DNA of 64,000 bases from an uncultured Paracoccus sp. (GTDB lineage Bacteria; Pseudomonadota; Alphaproteobacteria; Rhodobacterales; Rhodobacteraceae). How positions within the stretch are numbered: the first letter of the stretch is position 1; the number at the start of each line of letters is the position of its first letter. The notes under the pieces are model-generated. The model did not search any database and had not been told where the DNA came from. It was given only the letters and a program-made list of their open reading frames with translations. Position numbers and translations under genes: made by a program. Positions 55,239 through 63,107 of the stretch are shown one piece after another. Where the stretch lies: contig NZ_CANKWH010000002.1 in NCBI RefSeq assembly GCF_947487305.1, forward strand, positions 248,001-312,000. The letters run 5' to 3'.

Positions 55239-55252
55239 TACAGGCTGAAAAG

Positions 55253-56137
55253 ATGTCGCTCATGCAGTTTCGGACGCCCAAGAAGGATACGACCTCGCCC
55301 CTGCCCGCCTTCCTGACGGGCGCCTCGATCGAGGTGATGCCGAAAACGGCCGAGAAGATCGCCGATTTCCGCGCGATCCTGCCGGCGGGCACGCAGGTCT
55401 TTGTCGCCCATATCGACGGCACCGATCCGGCCGACATGCAGGCGACCGTGACCCGTCTGGCGCGCGAAGGCTTTGCACCGGTGCCGCATATCCCGGCCCG
55501 CGTGGTGCCGTCGCAGGCGGCGCTGGCTGACTGGATCGCCGCCTATCGCGGCGCCGGCGCGACCTCGGCACTGCTTCTGGGCGGCGGGCTCAGCACCCCG
55601 CGCGGTCCCTTTGCCGATTCGATGCAGATGCTGGATACCGGGCTTTTCGCGGATTTCGAGCGGCTCTATGTCGCCGGCCATCCCGAGGGCAACCGCGACA
55701 TCGACCCAAATGGCGGCGAGGCCGAGGTGCTGCGCGCCCTTCGCTGGAAGCAGGACTTCGCACAGCGGACGGATGCCCAGATGGCCGTGGTGACGCAGTT
55801 CTGCTTTGACGCGAAACCGGTGATCGAATGGGCCAACCGGATGCAGGCGGTCGGGCTGAATCTGCCGATCCGCATCGGTCTGGCCGGCCCGGCCAAGCTG
55901 CAGACCATGCTGAAATTCGCCATCATGTGCGGCGTCGGCCCCTCCTTGCGCGTGCTGCAGCGCCGCGCCCGCGACGTGACCAAGCTGCTGGTTCCCTACG
56001 AGCCGACCGACTTCATCACCGCCATCGCCCGCCACAAGGCCGCCAATCCCGGTTTCGCCATCGAGGCCGCGCATATCTTTCCGCTTGGTGGTATCACCGC
56101 CTCGACCGACTGGCTGAGCCGCGCGAAAGCGGCCTGA
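55253..56137 (+). CDS. Methylenetetrahydrofolate reductase-like protein
   Basis: The 294-residue TIM-barrel protein has a MetF-type fold: PAFLTGASIEVMPKTAEKIAD near the start, FVAHIDGTD, FARLAREGFAPVPHIPARVV-like text near residue 75, MAVVTQFCFDAKPVIEWANR near residue 182 and RIGLAGPAKLQTMLKFA. It is a divergent MTHFR that may bind FAD and folate. It would make methyl-tetrahydrofolate for the next gene's enzyme. It starts 14 bases after the virulence-factor gene. Confidence 0.82.
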   Translation: MSLMQFRTPKKDTTSPLPAFLTGASIEVMPKTAEKIADFRAILPAGTQVFVAHIDGTDPADMQATVTRLAREGFAPVPHIPARVVPSQAALADWIAAYRGAGATSALLLGGGLSTPRGPFADSMQMLDTGLFADFERLYVAGHPEGNRDIDPNGGEAEVLRALRWKQDFAQRTDAQMAVVTQFCFDAKPVIEWANRMQAVGLNLPIRIGLAGPAKLQTMLKFAIMCGVGPSLRVLQRRARDVTKLLVPYEPTDFITAIARHKAANPGFAIEAAHIFPLGGITASTDWLSRAKAA

Positions 56138-56161
56138 CCGACTAGCCCTGAAAGGCCCATA

Positions 56162-57142
56162 ATGACCCGCACCGTTCTGGAATCCGCATCGAAGACCGTC
56201 ATCATCGGCTTTGACGAACCCTTCTGCGTCATCGGCGAGCGCATCAACCCCACCGGCCGCAAGAAGCTGGCGGCCGAGCTTGAGATGGGCGATTTCTCGA
56301 CCGTCGAGAAGGACGCGCTGGAGCAGGTGGCCTGCGGGGCGACGGTGCTGGACGTGAACTCGGGCGCGGTCTTCACCAACAAGATGGCCGAAGATCCGCG
56401 CTATGCCGACAACAACTTTGTCGAGCCGATGCTGATGCCGGAACTGATCACCCGGATTCAGGCGCTGGTCGATGTGCCGCTCTGCATCGACAGCTCGGTT
56501 CCCGGCGCGCTGAAGGCCGGGCTCGAGGCCTGCAACGGTCGTCCGCTTCTGAACAGCGTCACCGGCGAGGAAGAGCGGCTGGAACTGGTGCTGCCGCTGG
56601 TCAAGAAATACAACGTGCCGGTGGTGGCGATCTCGAACGACGATACCGGCATCAGCGAGGACCCCGAGGTCCGCTTTGCCGTGGCCAGGAAGATCGTCGA
56701 GCGCGCCGCCGATTTCGGCATCCCGGCCCATGACATCGTGGTTGACCCGCTGGTCATGCCGGTCGGCGCCATGGCCTCGGCCGGGCAGCAGGTCTTTGCG
56801 CTGGTGCGCAAGCTGCGCGACGAGTTGGGGGTGAACACCACCTGCGGGGCGTCGAACATCAGCTTCGGCCTGCCGAACCGCCACGGCATCAACGCGGCCT
56901 TCCTGCCCATGGCCATCGGCGCCGGCATGACCAGCGCGATCATGAACCCGGTCCGCGCCGCCGAGATGGAGGCGATCAAGGCCGCGAACTTCCTGATGAA
57001 CCATGACCCGAATGGCGGCGAGTGGATCAAGTTCAGCCGGGTGATCGAAGCCGTCCATGCCGGCACCTCCTTCCCCGAGGCTGCTGCTGCGGCAGCCGCT
57101 GCCAGCGGTGGTCGTGGCGGGCGTCGGCGCGCGCGGGGGTAG
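56162..57142 (+). CDS. Methyltetrahydrofolate:corrinoid methyltransferase
   Basis: The 326-residue pterin-binding barrel has FCVIGERINPTGRKKLAAEL at the start, TVLDVNSGAV, DSSVPGALKAGLEAC, ISNDDTGISEDP and TTCGASNISFGLPNRHG, all shared with the folate domain of MetH and with AcsE/MtrH-type enzymes. It lacks the homocysteine and B12 domains, so it would hand the methyl group to a separate corrinoid protein. The C-terminus ends in an unusual run of Ala and then Gly/Arg (SGGRGGRRRARG). Confidence 0.9.
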   Translation: MTRTVLESASKTVIIGFDEPFCVIGERINPTGRKKLAAELEMGDFSTVEKDALEQVACGATVLDVNSGAVFTNKMAEDPRYADNNFVEPMLMPELITRIQALVDVPLCIDSSVPGALKAGLEACNGRPLLNSVTGEEERLELVLPLVKKYNVPVVAISNDDTGISEDPEVRFAVARKIVERAADFGIPAHDIVVDPLVMPVGAMASAGQQVFALVRKLRDELGVNTTCGASNISFGLPNRHGINAAFLPMAIGAGMTSAIMNPVRAAEMEAIKAANFLMNHDPNGGEWIKFSRVIEAVHAGTSFPEAAAAAAAASGGRGGRRRARG

Positions 57143-57160
57143 GCGCAGCGGCTCGACGCA

Positions 57161-57316
57161 GAGGCAGCGCCCGACCGCAGGGTGGGCGCTGCAAACATCT
57201 CGTGGATGCGCCTTTATGGCACAAATATATCGAACGACTGTTCGGCGCTGAAGGTCGCCAAAGCGCCCGCCCATGGGGGGCGGTCGGGCGCTGCCTGTGC
57301 TGGTCGCACAGGCGGG
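57161..57316. repeat. Structured dispersed element, copy 3
   Basis: GGCAGCGCCCGACCGC (57163-57178) pairs perfectly over 16 bp with 57280-57295. Inside it, GGGTGGGCGC (57180-57189) pairs with GCGCCCGCCC (57263-57272). The core has GCGCCTTTATGGCACAAA and TCGGCGCTGAAGGTCGCC. A hairpin CTGTGC-TGGTC-GCACAG (57295-57311) follows. It lies between convergent genes and, on the minus strand, begins about 11 bases after the PaaG-like gene stop. Confidence 0.78.
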
Positions 57317-57326
57317 GTTGCAGGCT

Positions 57327-58097
57327 TTACCGCCCGCTGAACTGCGCCGGACGCTTCTGCAAGAACGCCTGAACGCCCTCGGTGAAATCACGCGAATTCG
57401 CCGCCTCTTTCTGCATCCGGGCTTCCAGCTTCAGCTGGTCCTCCAGATCATTGTCCAGCGATTGCGACACCAGCGTGCGGATGCGGCGATAGGCGCCGCT
57501 GGGGCCGGCGGCCAGCTTGCGCGCGGCAGCGGCGACGCCCTCGACGAATTCCTCGTCGGGAAGCGCCTTCCAGATCAGGCCCCACTCTTCAGCCTGCTTC
57601 GCCGGAACCCCCTCGGCGAAGAGCATCATCCCCATGGCGCGGGCATGACCCACCAGGCGCGGGATGAACCAGGTGCCGCCGGCATCGGGGATCAGGCCGA
57701 TGCGGGTAAAGGCCTCGATGATCTGGGCGCTTTCGGTGGCGATCACCACGTCGCAGCAGAGCGCCAGATTGGCCCCAGCCCCCGCCGCCACGCCGTTGAT
57801 CGCGGCGATCACCGGCACCGGGCAGTTGACGATGGCTTGCAGCATCGGTTCGTATTCGTCGCGCAGCACCGCCTCGACATCGGCGGCGGCGGCGAAGTCG
57901 GTCAGGTCCTGACCCGAGCAGAAGGCCCGTCCCGAGCCGGTCAGCACCACGCAGCGCACATCCGCCCCGACACCGCTGATGGCGGCGGTGATCTCGGACC
58001 GCATCCGGCTGTTCAGCGCGTTCATCACGTCGGGCCGGTTCATCACCACGGTCGCAATGCCGTCGCGGACGGAAAACTGGATGGTCTCGAAGCTCAT
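57327..58097 (-). CDS. Enoyl-CoA hydratase/isomerase, PaaG-like
   Basis: The 256-residue crotonase-fold protein has GIATVVMNRPDVMNALNSRM, the oxyanion-hole segments GRAFCSGQDLTDF and GVAAGAGANLALCCDVVIA, and IGLIPDAGGTWFIPRLVGHA. The text LQKRPAQFSGR at the end closely matches E. coli PaaG, the ring-epoxide isomerase of phenylacetate degradation. No other paa genes are in the window, so a general enoyl-CoA hydratase role is also possible. GGAGG lies before the ATG at 58097. Confidence 0.9.
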   Translation of the reverse strand: MSFETIQFSVRDGIATVVMNRPDVMNALNSRMRSEITAAISGVGADVRCVVLTGSGRAFCSGQDLTDFAAAADVEAVLRDEYEPMLQAIVNCPVPVIAAINGVAAGAGANLALCCDVVIATESAQIIEAFTRIGLIPDAGGTWFIPRLVGHARAMGMMLFAEGVPAKQAEEWGLIWKALPDEEFVEGVAAAARKLAAGPSGAYRRIRTLVSQSLDNDLEDQLKLEARMQKEAANSRDFTEGVQAFLQKRPAQFSGR

Positions 58098-58175
58098 GGC
58101 GGTCCTCCCTCGGGTTCGCGCCATCTTGCCCAGATTGACGCGAAGGGAAAGCCCGGACGAAACGTCACGGGTTGA

Positions 58176-58643
58176 TCATTCCCTCACGTCACCCATGATG
58201 GCCTTAAGCCGAGCGCGTTCCTGGTCGCTGAGCGGCGCAAGCGGGGCGGTCTCGGCCCGCTCGCGCGCGCGCAGGAAACGCCAGCCGACCAGCAGGGCCA
58301 GCAGCGCCATCAGCGGCCCGGCCAGCCACAGAAGCAGGTTCGCCCCGCGCGCCGGCGGTTCGAAGAGGACGAACTCACCGAAGCGGTCAGTGACCGCCTC
58401 GATCACCTGCGGGTTGCTGTCGCCCGCGACCAGCCGCTCGCGCACATAAAGCCTGAGGTCGCGGCTGATCGGCGCATTCGATTCGTCGATATTCTCGCCC
58501 TGACAGACCGGGCAGCGCAGCTTTTGCGAGATCTCTCTCGCGCGCGCCTCGAGCGCGGCATCGGGCAGCACCTCGTCGGGCTGAACGGCAAGGGACAGCG
58601 TTGGCAGCAGCGCCAGTGCGAGGATGGCAAGAACGCGCCTCAT
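58176..58643 (-). CDS. ccmH: Cytochrome c maturation protein CcmH/CycL
   Basis: CcmH is a membrane-anchored thiol-disulfide protein that presents apocytochrome c to the heme lyase. The 155-residue protein has a signal sequence, the redox motif LRCPVCQ in ISQKLRCPVCQGENIDESN, then a membrane helix near residues 103-122. A C-terminal tail faces the cytoplasm. It overlaps the ccmF stop by four bases. Confidence 0.94.
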   Translation of the reverse strand: MRRVLAILALALLPTLSLAVQPDEVLPDAALEARAREISQKLRCPVCQGENIDESNAPISRDLRLYVRERLVAGDSNPQVIEAVTDRFGEFVLFEPPARGANLLLWLAGPLMALLALLVGWRFLRARERAETAPLAPLSDQERARLKAIMGDVRE

Positions 58644-60601
58644 TCCGCCGGCACCGCGTTGACCGGCGCCTTGCGCGCCCCGGCAGCCACCCGGTAGCGG
58701 CGATCCGAAAGGCTGATCAGCCCGCCAAGCGCCATCAGGATCGAGCCGAGCCAGATCCAGTTGGCGAAGGGTTTCACATAGGCCCTGACCGCCCAGCCCC
58801 CGCCTGCCTGCGCATCGCCGATCACCACATAGATGTCGCGGAAGATGCCAGTTTCGATGGCGGCCTCGGTCGTGGGCATGGCCTGCACCGGGTAGACCCG
58901 TTTCTCGGGGTGAAGCGTGGTGATCTCGCGCCCGTCCTTGGCGATAGCGATGGCCGCCATGGTCGAGAAGTAATTCGGGCCCTTGATCTGGTCCACCGAT
59001 TGCAGGGTCATCTGGTAGCCGCCGACCTCATAGCTTTCGCCGATCCGGGCCACGCGGATATCCTCGACCTGCCAGGCGGTCAGCAGGGACACACCGATGA
59101 AGGTGATACCCAGCCCCGAATGCGCTACCGCCTTGCCCCAGTCGGCGCGCGGCAGGCGCAGAAGGCGCGAGAGCCCGGACTTGCCGGTGCGGTGCACCAG
59201 TTCGGCGACCGACCCGGCGATGAGCCAGCTGCCCAAGCCCGCACCGATGACGGCGATCGCGGAATGGCCGCTCGACACCGCCCAGATCAGCAGGGCGATG
59301 GCCAGCGTGACCGCCAGCGCCCCGCGCAGCGGCCGGATGGCACGGCTGACCTGCGCCCGCTTCCAGGGCAGGATGGCGCCCACCGGCAGAACCAGCGCCA
59401 GAACGATCATGAAGGGCGTGAAGGCCTGATTGAAGAAGGGTGCGCCGACCGACAGTTTCCGGTCCCAGAAGAATTCGGCCACCAGCGGCCAGATGGTCCC
59501 GATGAAGACGACGAAGGCCGAAACCGCCAGAAGGATGTTGTTCAGGACCAGCGCGCCCTCGCGCGAGACCGGAGAGAACACCCCCTTGGCCGCCATCGCC
59601 CCGGCCCGCGCGGCAAAAAGCGTCAGCGCCCCGCCCACGAAGACCGCGAGGATGCCCAAAATGAAGACCCCGCGTTCCGGGTCATTGGCGAAACTGTGGA
59701 CCGAGGTAATGACGCCAGAGCGCACGATGAAGGTGCCGATCAGCGAGAAGCCGAAGGCCATGATCGCCAGAAGGATCGTCCAGCTTTTCAGCGCCTCGCG
59801 CTTTTCCACCACGATGGCGGAATGCAGGAGTGCCGCCGCCAGCAGCCAGGGCATGAAGCTGGCGTTCTCGACCGGATCCCAGAACCAGAAGCCGCCCCAG
59901 CCAAGTTCGTAATAGGCCCACCACGACCCCAGCGCGATGCCGATGGTCAGAAACAGCCATGCCGCCAGCGTCCAGGGCCGGACCCAGCGCGCCCAGGCCG
60001 CATCGACGCGCCCCTCGATCAGCGCGGCCACGGCAAAGCTGAAGGATACCGAGAGCCCGACATAGCCAAGATAGAGAAAAGGCGGATGAAAGGCGAGGCC
60101 GGGGTCCTGCAAGAGCGGGTTCAGGTCGCGCCCGTTGAAGGGCGGGTTGCCCAAGCGCAGGAAGGGGTTCGAGGTGAAGATGATGAAGGCATAGAACGCC
60201 GCACCGATTGCCGCCTGCACCGCCAGGACGCGCGCCCTCAGACTGGGCGGTAGGTTGCCCGAAAACGCCGCCGCCGCCGCGCCGAAGAGCGCGAGGATCA
60301 TCACCCAAAGCAGTAGCGAGCCCTCGTGATTGCCCCAGACGCCAGTGACCTTGTAGAGCATCGGCTTGTCGGTATGGCTGTTCTCGTAGACCAGCTTCAG
60401 CGAGAAATCGGAAGTGACGAAGGCCACGGTCAGCGCCGCGAAGCTGATCGCGGTCAAGCCGAACTGTGCCAGCGCCGCCGGCCGGGCGCTGTCCATCCAG
60501 CCGCGATTGCCACGCGCCGCGCCGATCATCGGCACGACCATCTGATAAAGCGACACCGCAAAGGCGAGGATCAGGGCGAAATGGCCAAGTTCAGCGATCA
60601 T
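58640..60601 (-). CDS. ccmF: Heme lyase subunit CcmF
   Basis: CcmF joins heme to the CXXCH motif of apocytochrome c. The 653-residue protein has about 14 hydrophobic segments, the heme-handling WWD-type motif GGFWFWDPVENASFMPWL near residue 235 and conserved histidines (TGVWGNHEGSLLLW near residue 85 and TSVHSFANDPERG near residue 300). A GGAGG lies before the ATG. The genes ccmA-E and ccmI are elsewhere. The product is likely to be needed for the cytochrome at 45184. Confidence 0.96.
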   Translation of the reverse strand: MIAELGHFALILAFAVSLYQMVVPMIGAARGNRGWMDSARPAALAQFGLTAISFAALTVAFVTSDFSLKLVYENSHTDKPMLYKVTGVWGNHEGSLLLWVMILALFGAAAAAFSGNLPPSLRARVLAVQAAIGAAFYAFIIFTSNPFLRLGNPPFNGRDLNPLLQDPGLAFHPPFLYLGYVGLSVSFSFAVAALIEGRVDAAWARWVRPWTLAAWLFLTIGIALGSWWAYYELGWGGFWFWDPVENASFMPWLLAAALLHSAIVVEKREALKSWTILLAIMAFGFSLIGTFIVRSGVITSVHSFANDPERGVFILGILAVFVGGALTLFAARAGAMAAKGVFSPVSREGALVLNNILLAVSAFVVFIGTIWPLVAEFFWDRKLSVGAPFFNQAFTPFMIVLALVLPVGAILPWKRAQVSRAIRPLRGALAVTLAIALLIWAVSSGHSAIAVIGAGLGSWLIAGSVAELVHRTGKSGLSRLLRLPRADWGKAVAHSGLGITFIGVSLLTAWQVEDIRVARIGESYEVGGYQMTLQSVDQIKGPNYFSTMAAIAIAKDGREITTLHPEKRVYPVQAMPTTEAAIETGIFRDIYVVIGDAQAGGGWAVRAYVKPFANWIWLGSILMALGGLISLSDRRYRVAAGARKAPVNAVPAE

Positions 60602-60641
60602 GGAACCTCCGGTGGTTGGCTGGCAGTGTAACCCCGCGAAT

Positions 60642-60663
60642 AAGGGGGGAACAGTCCCCCCTT
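60642..60663 (-). terminator. Hairpin after the GTA holin gene
   Basis: AAGGGGGGA and TCCCCCCTT form a perfect 9-bp stem with a 4-base loop. It lies 33 bases after the holin stop on the minus strand and before the ccmF start. No T-tract follows, but the placement fits the end of the lysis operon. Confidence 0.5.
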
Positions 60664-60695
60664 GGCCGCAGAAGGTCAGTTTTGCGTGTGACCCG

Positions 60696-61217
60696 CTAGA
60701 CCTTGGTCGCAGCCCAGTCCCTGAGCGCGGCGTTGTCGGCGAAATCGTCGCCGGTTCGCGTCGCGGTGATCGGCAACGCGGCCTCTGTCATCGCCTGCGC
60801 AGGCCGGGCGGGAATGCCGCCGCGATTGCGGAAATGATACGCCTCGCGGGCGCCGAAATAGAAGCTGACGATCGCGCCAAGCAGCCACCAGAGCGGCTCG
60901 GGCACCAGCGCGAGGCCCTGCATCCGGGCCGAAAACCCGATCGGCTCGATCATCGCATAGGCGAACAGCCCGATCACCCCCAGCGTCATCAGCGGCCGGG
61001 GCATCCGGTTCAGCCCATCGACGAAGCGGTTGAACCCGCCTGCCGGCGCCGCCTGAAACTCTTGCCCCAGCTGGGTGAGGGCGCGGGCATAGGCCTCTTC
61101 GTCCAGCTCCATCCGCCTCGTGGCGTTCGCTGTAAAAACTTCGGCCATGCCGGTCGCGGCCTGACCGACGGCACTGACGGTCGGCCCCATGCCGATCAAG
61201 CGGTCGATCATCCCCAT
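60696..61217 (-). CDS. Three-TM holin of the gene transfer agent type
   Basis: The 173-residue protein (MGMIDRLIGMGPTVSAVGQA) has hydrophobic segments near residues 76-95 and 105-122 and matches the holin family described for gene transfer agent release (GTA_holin_3TM). It would form the membrane pore that lets the endolysin reach peptidoglycan. Its start overlaps the endolysin gene by 10 bases. AAAGGA lies 7 bases before the ATG. The main GTA structural cluster is not in this window. Confidence 0.83.
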   Translation of the reverse strand: MGMIDRLIGMGPTVSAVGQAATGMAEVFTANATRRMELDEEAYARALTQLGQEFQAAPAGGFNRFVDGLNRMPRPLMTLGVIGLFAYAMIEPIGFSARMQGLALVPEPLWWLLGAIVSFYFGAREAYHFRNRGGIPARPAQAMTEAALPITATRTGDDFADNAALRDWAATKV

Positions 61218-61819
61218 CTTGCGGTCCTTTCGCGGTGCTGGCTGGCGCTGAGGTGATAGGCGGGAGAGATGAATTCTTCGGCCCGGGTGATCCAGCCGCC
61301 CTTGCCGCCATCGCGGCGGCGCGCGTATTTGCGGCTGGCCGGGCGCTGGTCGGCCAGGGCGTAGTAGTAATTTCGCCGGGCAATGCCGTAAGCATCGCCC
61401 AGGTGGCGCGGCGCGGCCTCGGCTGCCGCGCGGGCGCTGGCGATGGTTGCCGGCCCGACCTGACCGTCATCCTCGCAGGGAAATCCCATGCGGCTGACCA
61501 GCCGCTGCAAAATCTTCACCGCATTCGCCCCGGCATTCACATACATGTCGAAGGTGCTGGCCTGCACCGCCTCGGGCAGTTCGTTCAGGCGCGGGCGCTG
61601 GAAGTAATGCTCGACAAAGATCTGCCGCGCCTCTGCCCGTGTCAGCGCCCGCACATCCGCGACATCCACCCGCCCGTCGCGGTTCAGATCGCGGCCCAGC
61701 CTCTGCAGCGTGCCAAGCGTCACGCCATAGTGCGTCGCCCCGCCCGGATCGTCCGGGTCATCGACAAAGCCCCCCTCGCGTGCCACGACCTCGGCCGCAA
61801 TCTCCTCGACGCTTGGCAT
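61208..61819 (-). CDS. GH108 endolysin (GTA-type lysis enzyme)
   Basis: The 203-residue protein has the glycoside hydrolase 108 core: VVAREGGFVDDPDDPGGATHYGVT with the catalytic Glu near residue 12, then ARQIFVEHYFQRPRLNELP. The C-terminal peptidoglycan-binding part contains CEDDGQVGPATIASA and AYGIARRNYYYALADQ. It cuts peptidoglycan for release of gene transfer agent particles. MPSVEEIAAEVV at 61819 has GGGGA 6 bases upstream. It is upstream of the holin gene in a two-gene operon. Confidence 0.87.
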   Translation of the reverse strand: MPSVEEIAAEVVAREGGFVDDPDDPGGATHYGVTLGTLQRLGRDLNRDGRVDVADVRALTRAEARQIFVEHYFQRPRLNELPEAVQASTFDMYVNAGANAVKILQRLVSRMGFPCEDDGQVGPATIASARAAAEAAPRHLGDAYGIARRNYYYALADQRPASRKYARRRDGGKGGWITRAEEFISPAYHLSASQHRERTARWG

Positions 61820-62000
61820 CTGCTGTCCCCTTTCCGCGATCACCTGCGGCAAGACTGCGACAGGCTGGTTAAGCCAGGATGAACCGGGCGGGCGTTGCGC
61901 GCGGCCTCACAAAGGCGTGAGGCGCTGCGTCCGATCCCGGATCGCCTGCGTGTCTGTAATTAACCGGCCCGTGACGCCGGCACATGACAGGAGGAAGACC

Positions 62001-62414
62001 ATGAAAACCCTGACCTTTACCGCCTGCCTGATGGCGCTCTCTGCCGGCTCTGCCCTTGCCCAGGACGCGATGGCCCCGATGGTGGAGGCGAGCGACCAGA
62101 GCGTTGCCAATGGCATCGTCAGCGCCACCAAGGTCGTCGCCCCGGCCAATGGCTGGCTGGTCGTGCACCGCACCGATGCCGAGATGAAGCCCGGCCCGGT
62201 CGTGGCATATGCGCCGATCCGCGAAGGTGAAACCGCCGATGTCGCCGCCATCCTGACCGAGCCGGTCGCCAGCGGCGACATGCTGATGCTGATGGTCCAT
62301 GGCGAGGATGGCGGCATGACCACCGGCAGCTTCGAATACACGCTGGGGGCCAAGGAAGACGGCCCGATCCGCATCGATGACAAGCTGGTCATGGCCACGA
62401 TCACGGCGCAGTAA
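62001..62414 (+). CDS. Secreted protein, DUF7282-like
   Basis: The 137-residue protein has a signal peptide (LTFTACLMALSAGSALA) and a single beta-rich domain with VSATKVVAPANGWLVVHRTD and GPIRIDDKLVMATITAQ. The pattern fits the DUF7282 type of secreted domain, whose function is unknown. GGAGG lies upstream of the ATG. A strong terminator follows. Confidence 0.75.
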   Translation: MKTLTFTACLMALSAGSALAQDAMAPMVEASDQSVANGIVSATKVVAPANGWLVVHRTDAEMKPGPVVAYAPIREGETADVAAILTEPVASGDMLMLMVHGEDGGMTTGSFEYTLGAKEDGPIRIDDKLVMATITAQ

Positions 62415-62438
62415 ACCTGCGTGTCAGTCTGGCAGGCC

Positions 62439-62470
62439 AAGGCCCCCCGCGCTGTTGCGGGGGGCCTTTT
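62439..62470 (+). terminator. Strong intrinsic terminator after the DUF7282-like gene
   Basis: A perfect 12-bp stem (AAGGCCCCCCGC with GCGGGGGGCCTT) with a 6-base loop is followed by TT, 24 bases after the stop codon. It is the clearest plus-strand terminator in the window. Confidence 0.85.
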
Positions 62471-62546
62471 GCTGTCGTCCCGCTGGAAACCGACCGCCGC
62501 CCCGCCGCGTTGGGCCGGCAAGAATGACCCGAACCCGGAGAGCCCG

Positions 62547-62738
62547 ATGAAAAACCCCTGGATGAGCGCCTGGCTCACCGCCGCCAACAGCATGACCGGC
62601 GCGGCGCGTGGACAGATGATGTCCGAGTTGAGCAAGGCACAGACGCAGATGATGGAGGACTGGCAGAAGGCCTGGATGGAGGCCTGGATGGGGATGTGGT
62701 TCCCCGGATCAGCCAAGGGCAGCAAGCGGCGGAAATAG
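62547..62738 (+). CDS. Small Met/Trp-rich protein, unknown function
   Basis: The 63-residue protein (MKNPWMSAWLTAANSMTG) has ten Met and seven Trp residues in an amphipathic pattern (MMEDWQKAWMEAWMGMWF), and ends in a basic tail (SAKGSKRRK). No signal peptide is evident. The pattern suggests a helix that binds a membrane, a lipid surface or a storage granule. GGAG lies 8 bases upstream of the ATG. I recognise no family. Confidence 0.65.
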   Translation: MKNPWMSAWLTAANSMTGAARGQMMSELSKAQTQMMEDWQKAWMEAWMGMWFPGSAKGSKRRK

Positions 62739-63107
62739 GGTCGCGCCGATCCCGCGAGCTTGCCCTCTGCTGCCGCGCATGGGCTGCTGGACCGGGTTTC
62801 CGAGTAAGCAGCACGGATGTGACGCCAATGGCCACTGGCAGGGTGATGCGGGTCGCAGGGATCGCCCTGCTGAGCCTGATGGGCATCCTGCTTGCCACCA
62901 CGGTGGCGATCATGCTGCTGGCGAGGATGACGTTCTCGGCACCCGAGAGGGCACGCGCCTGCGATGATGCGGCTGTAAGCGAGCACGCATCTTGGATGCG
63001 CGCGGGCACCTTGGGCTTGACGGGAGTGCACCGGCCAAACCCGCCAATCGGCGCAAATGAACATGGGGGGCCTTTGCCCCCCATGCGGTTGATCTGCGGG
63101 ATCAGCC
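62739..63107. other. 369-base gap with no supported gene
   Basis: A frame from an ATG at 62828 starts MATGRVMRVAGIALLS with one membrane-like segment but has no ribosome binding site, runs through the hairpin at 63062-63085 and overlaps the phosphatase gene, so it was not called. I see no promoter or RNA gene that I can support. Confidence 0.5.
63062..63085 (-). terminator. Hairpin terminator of the alkaline phosphatase gene
   Basis: CATGGGGGGC and GCCCCCCATG form a perfect 10-bp stem with a CTTT loop, 23 bases after the phosphatase stop on the minus strand. A modest T-rich TTCATTT follows. Confidence 0.65.

Noticed and set aside
61208..61819. Prophage remnant
   Set aside because: No integrase, capsid or repressor nearby, and the holin is of the GTA type in the middle of housekeeping genes.
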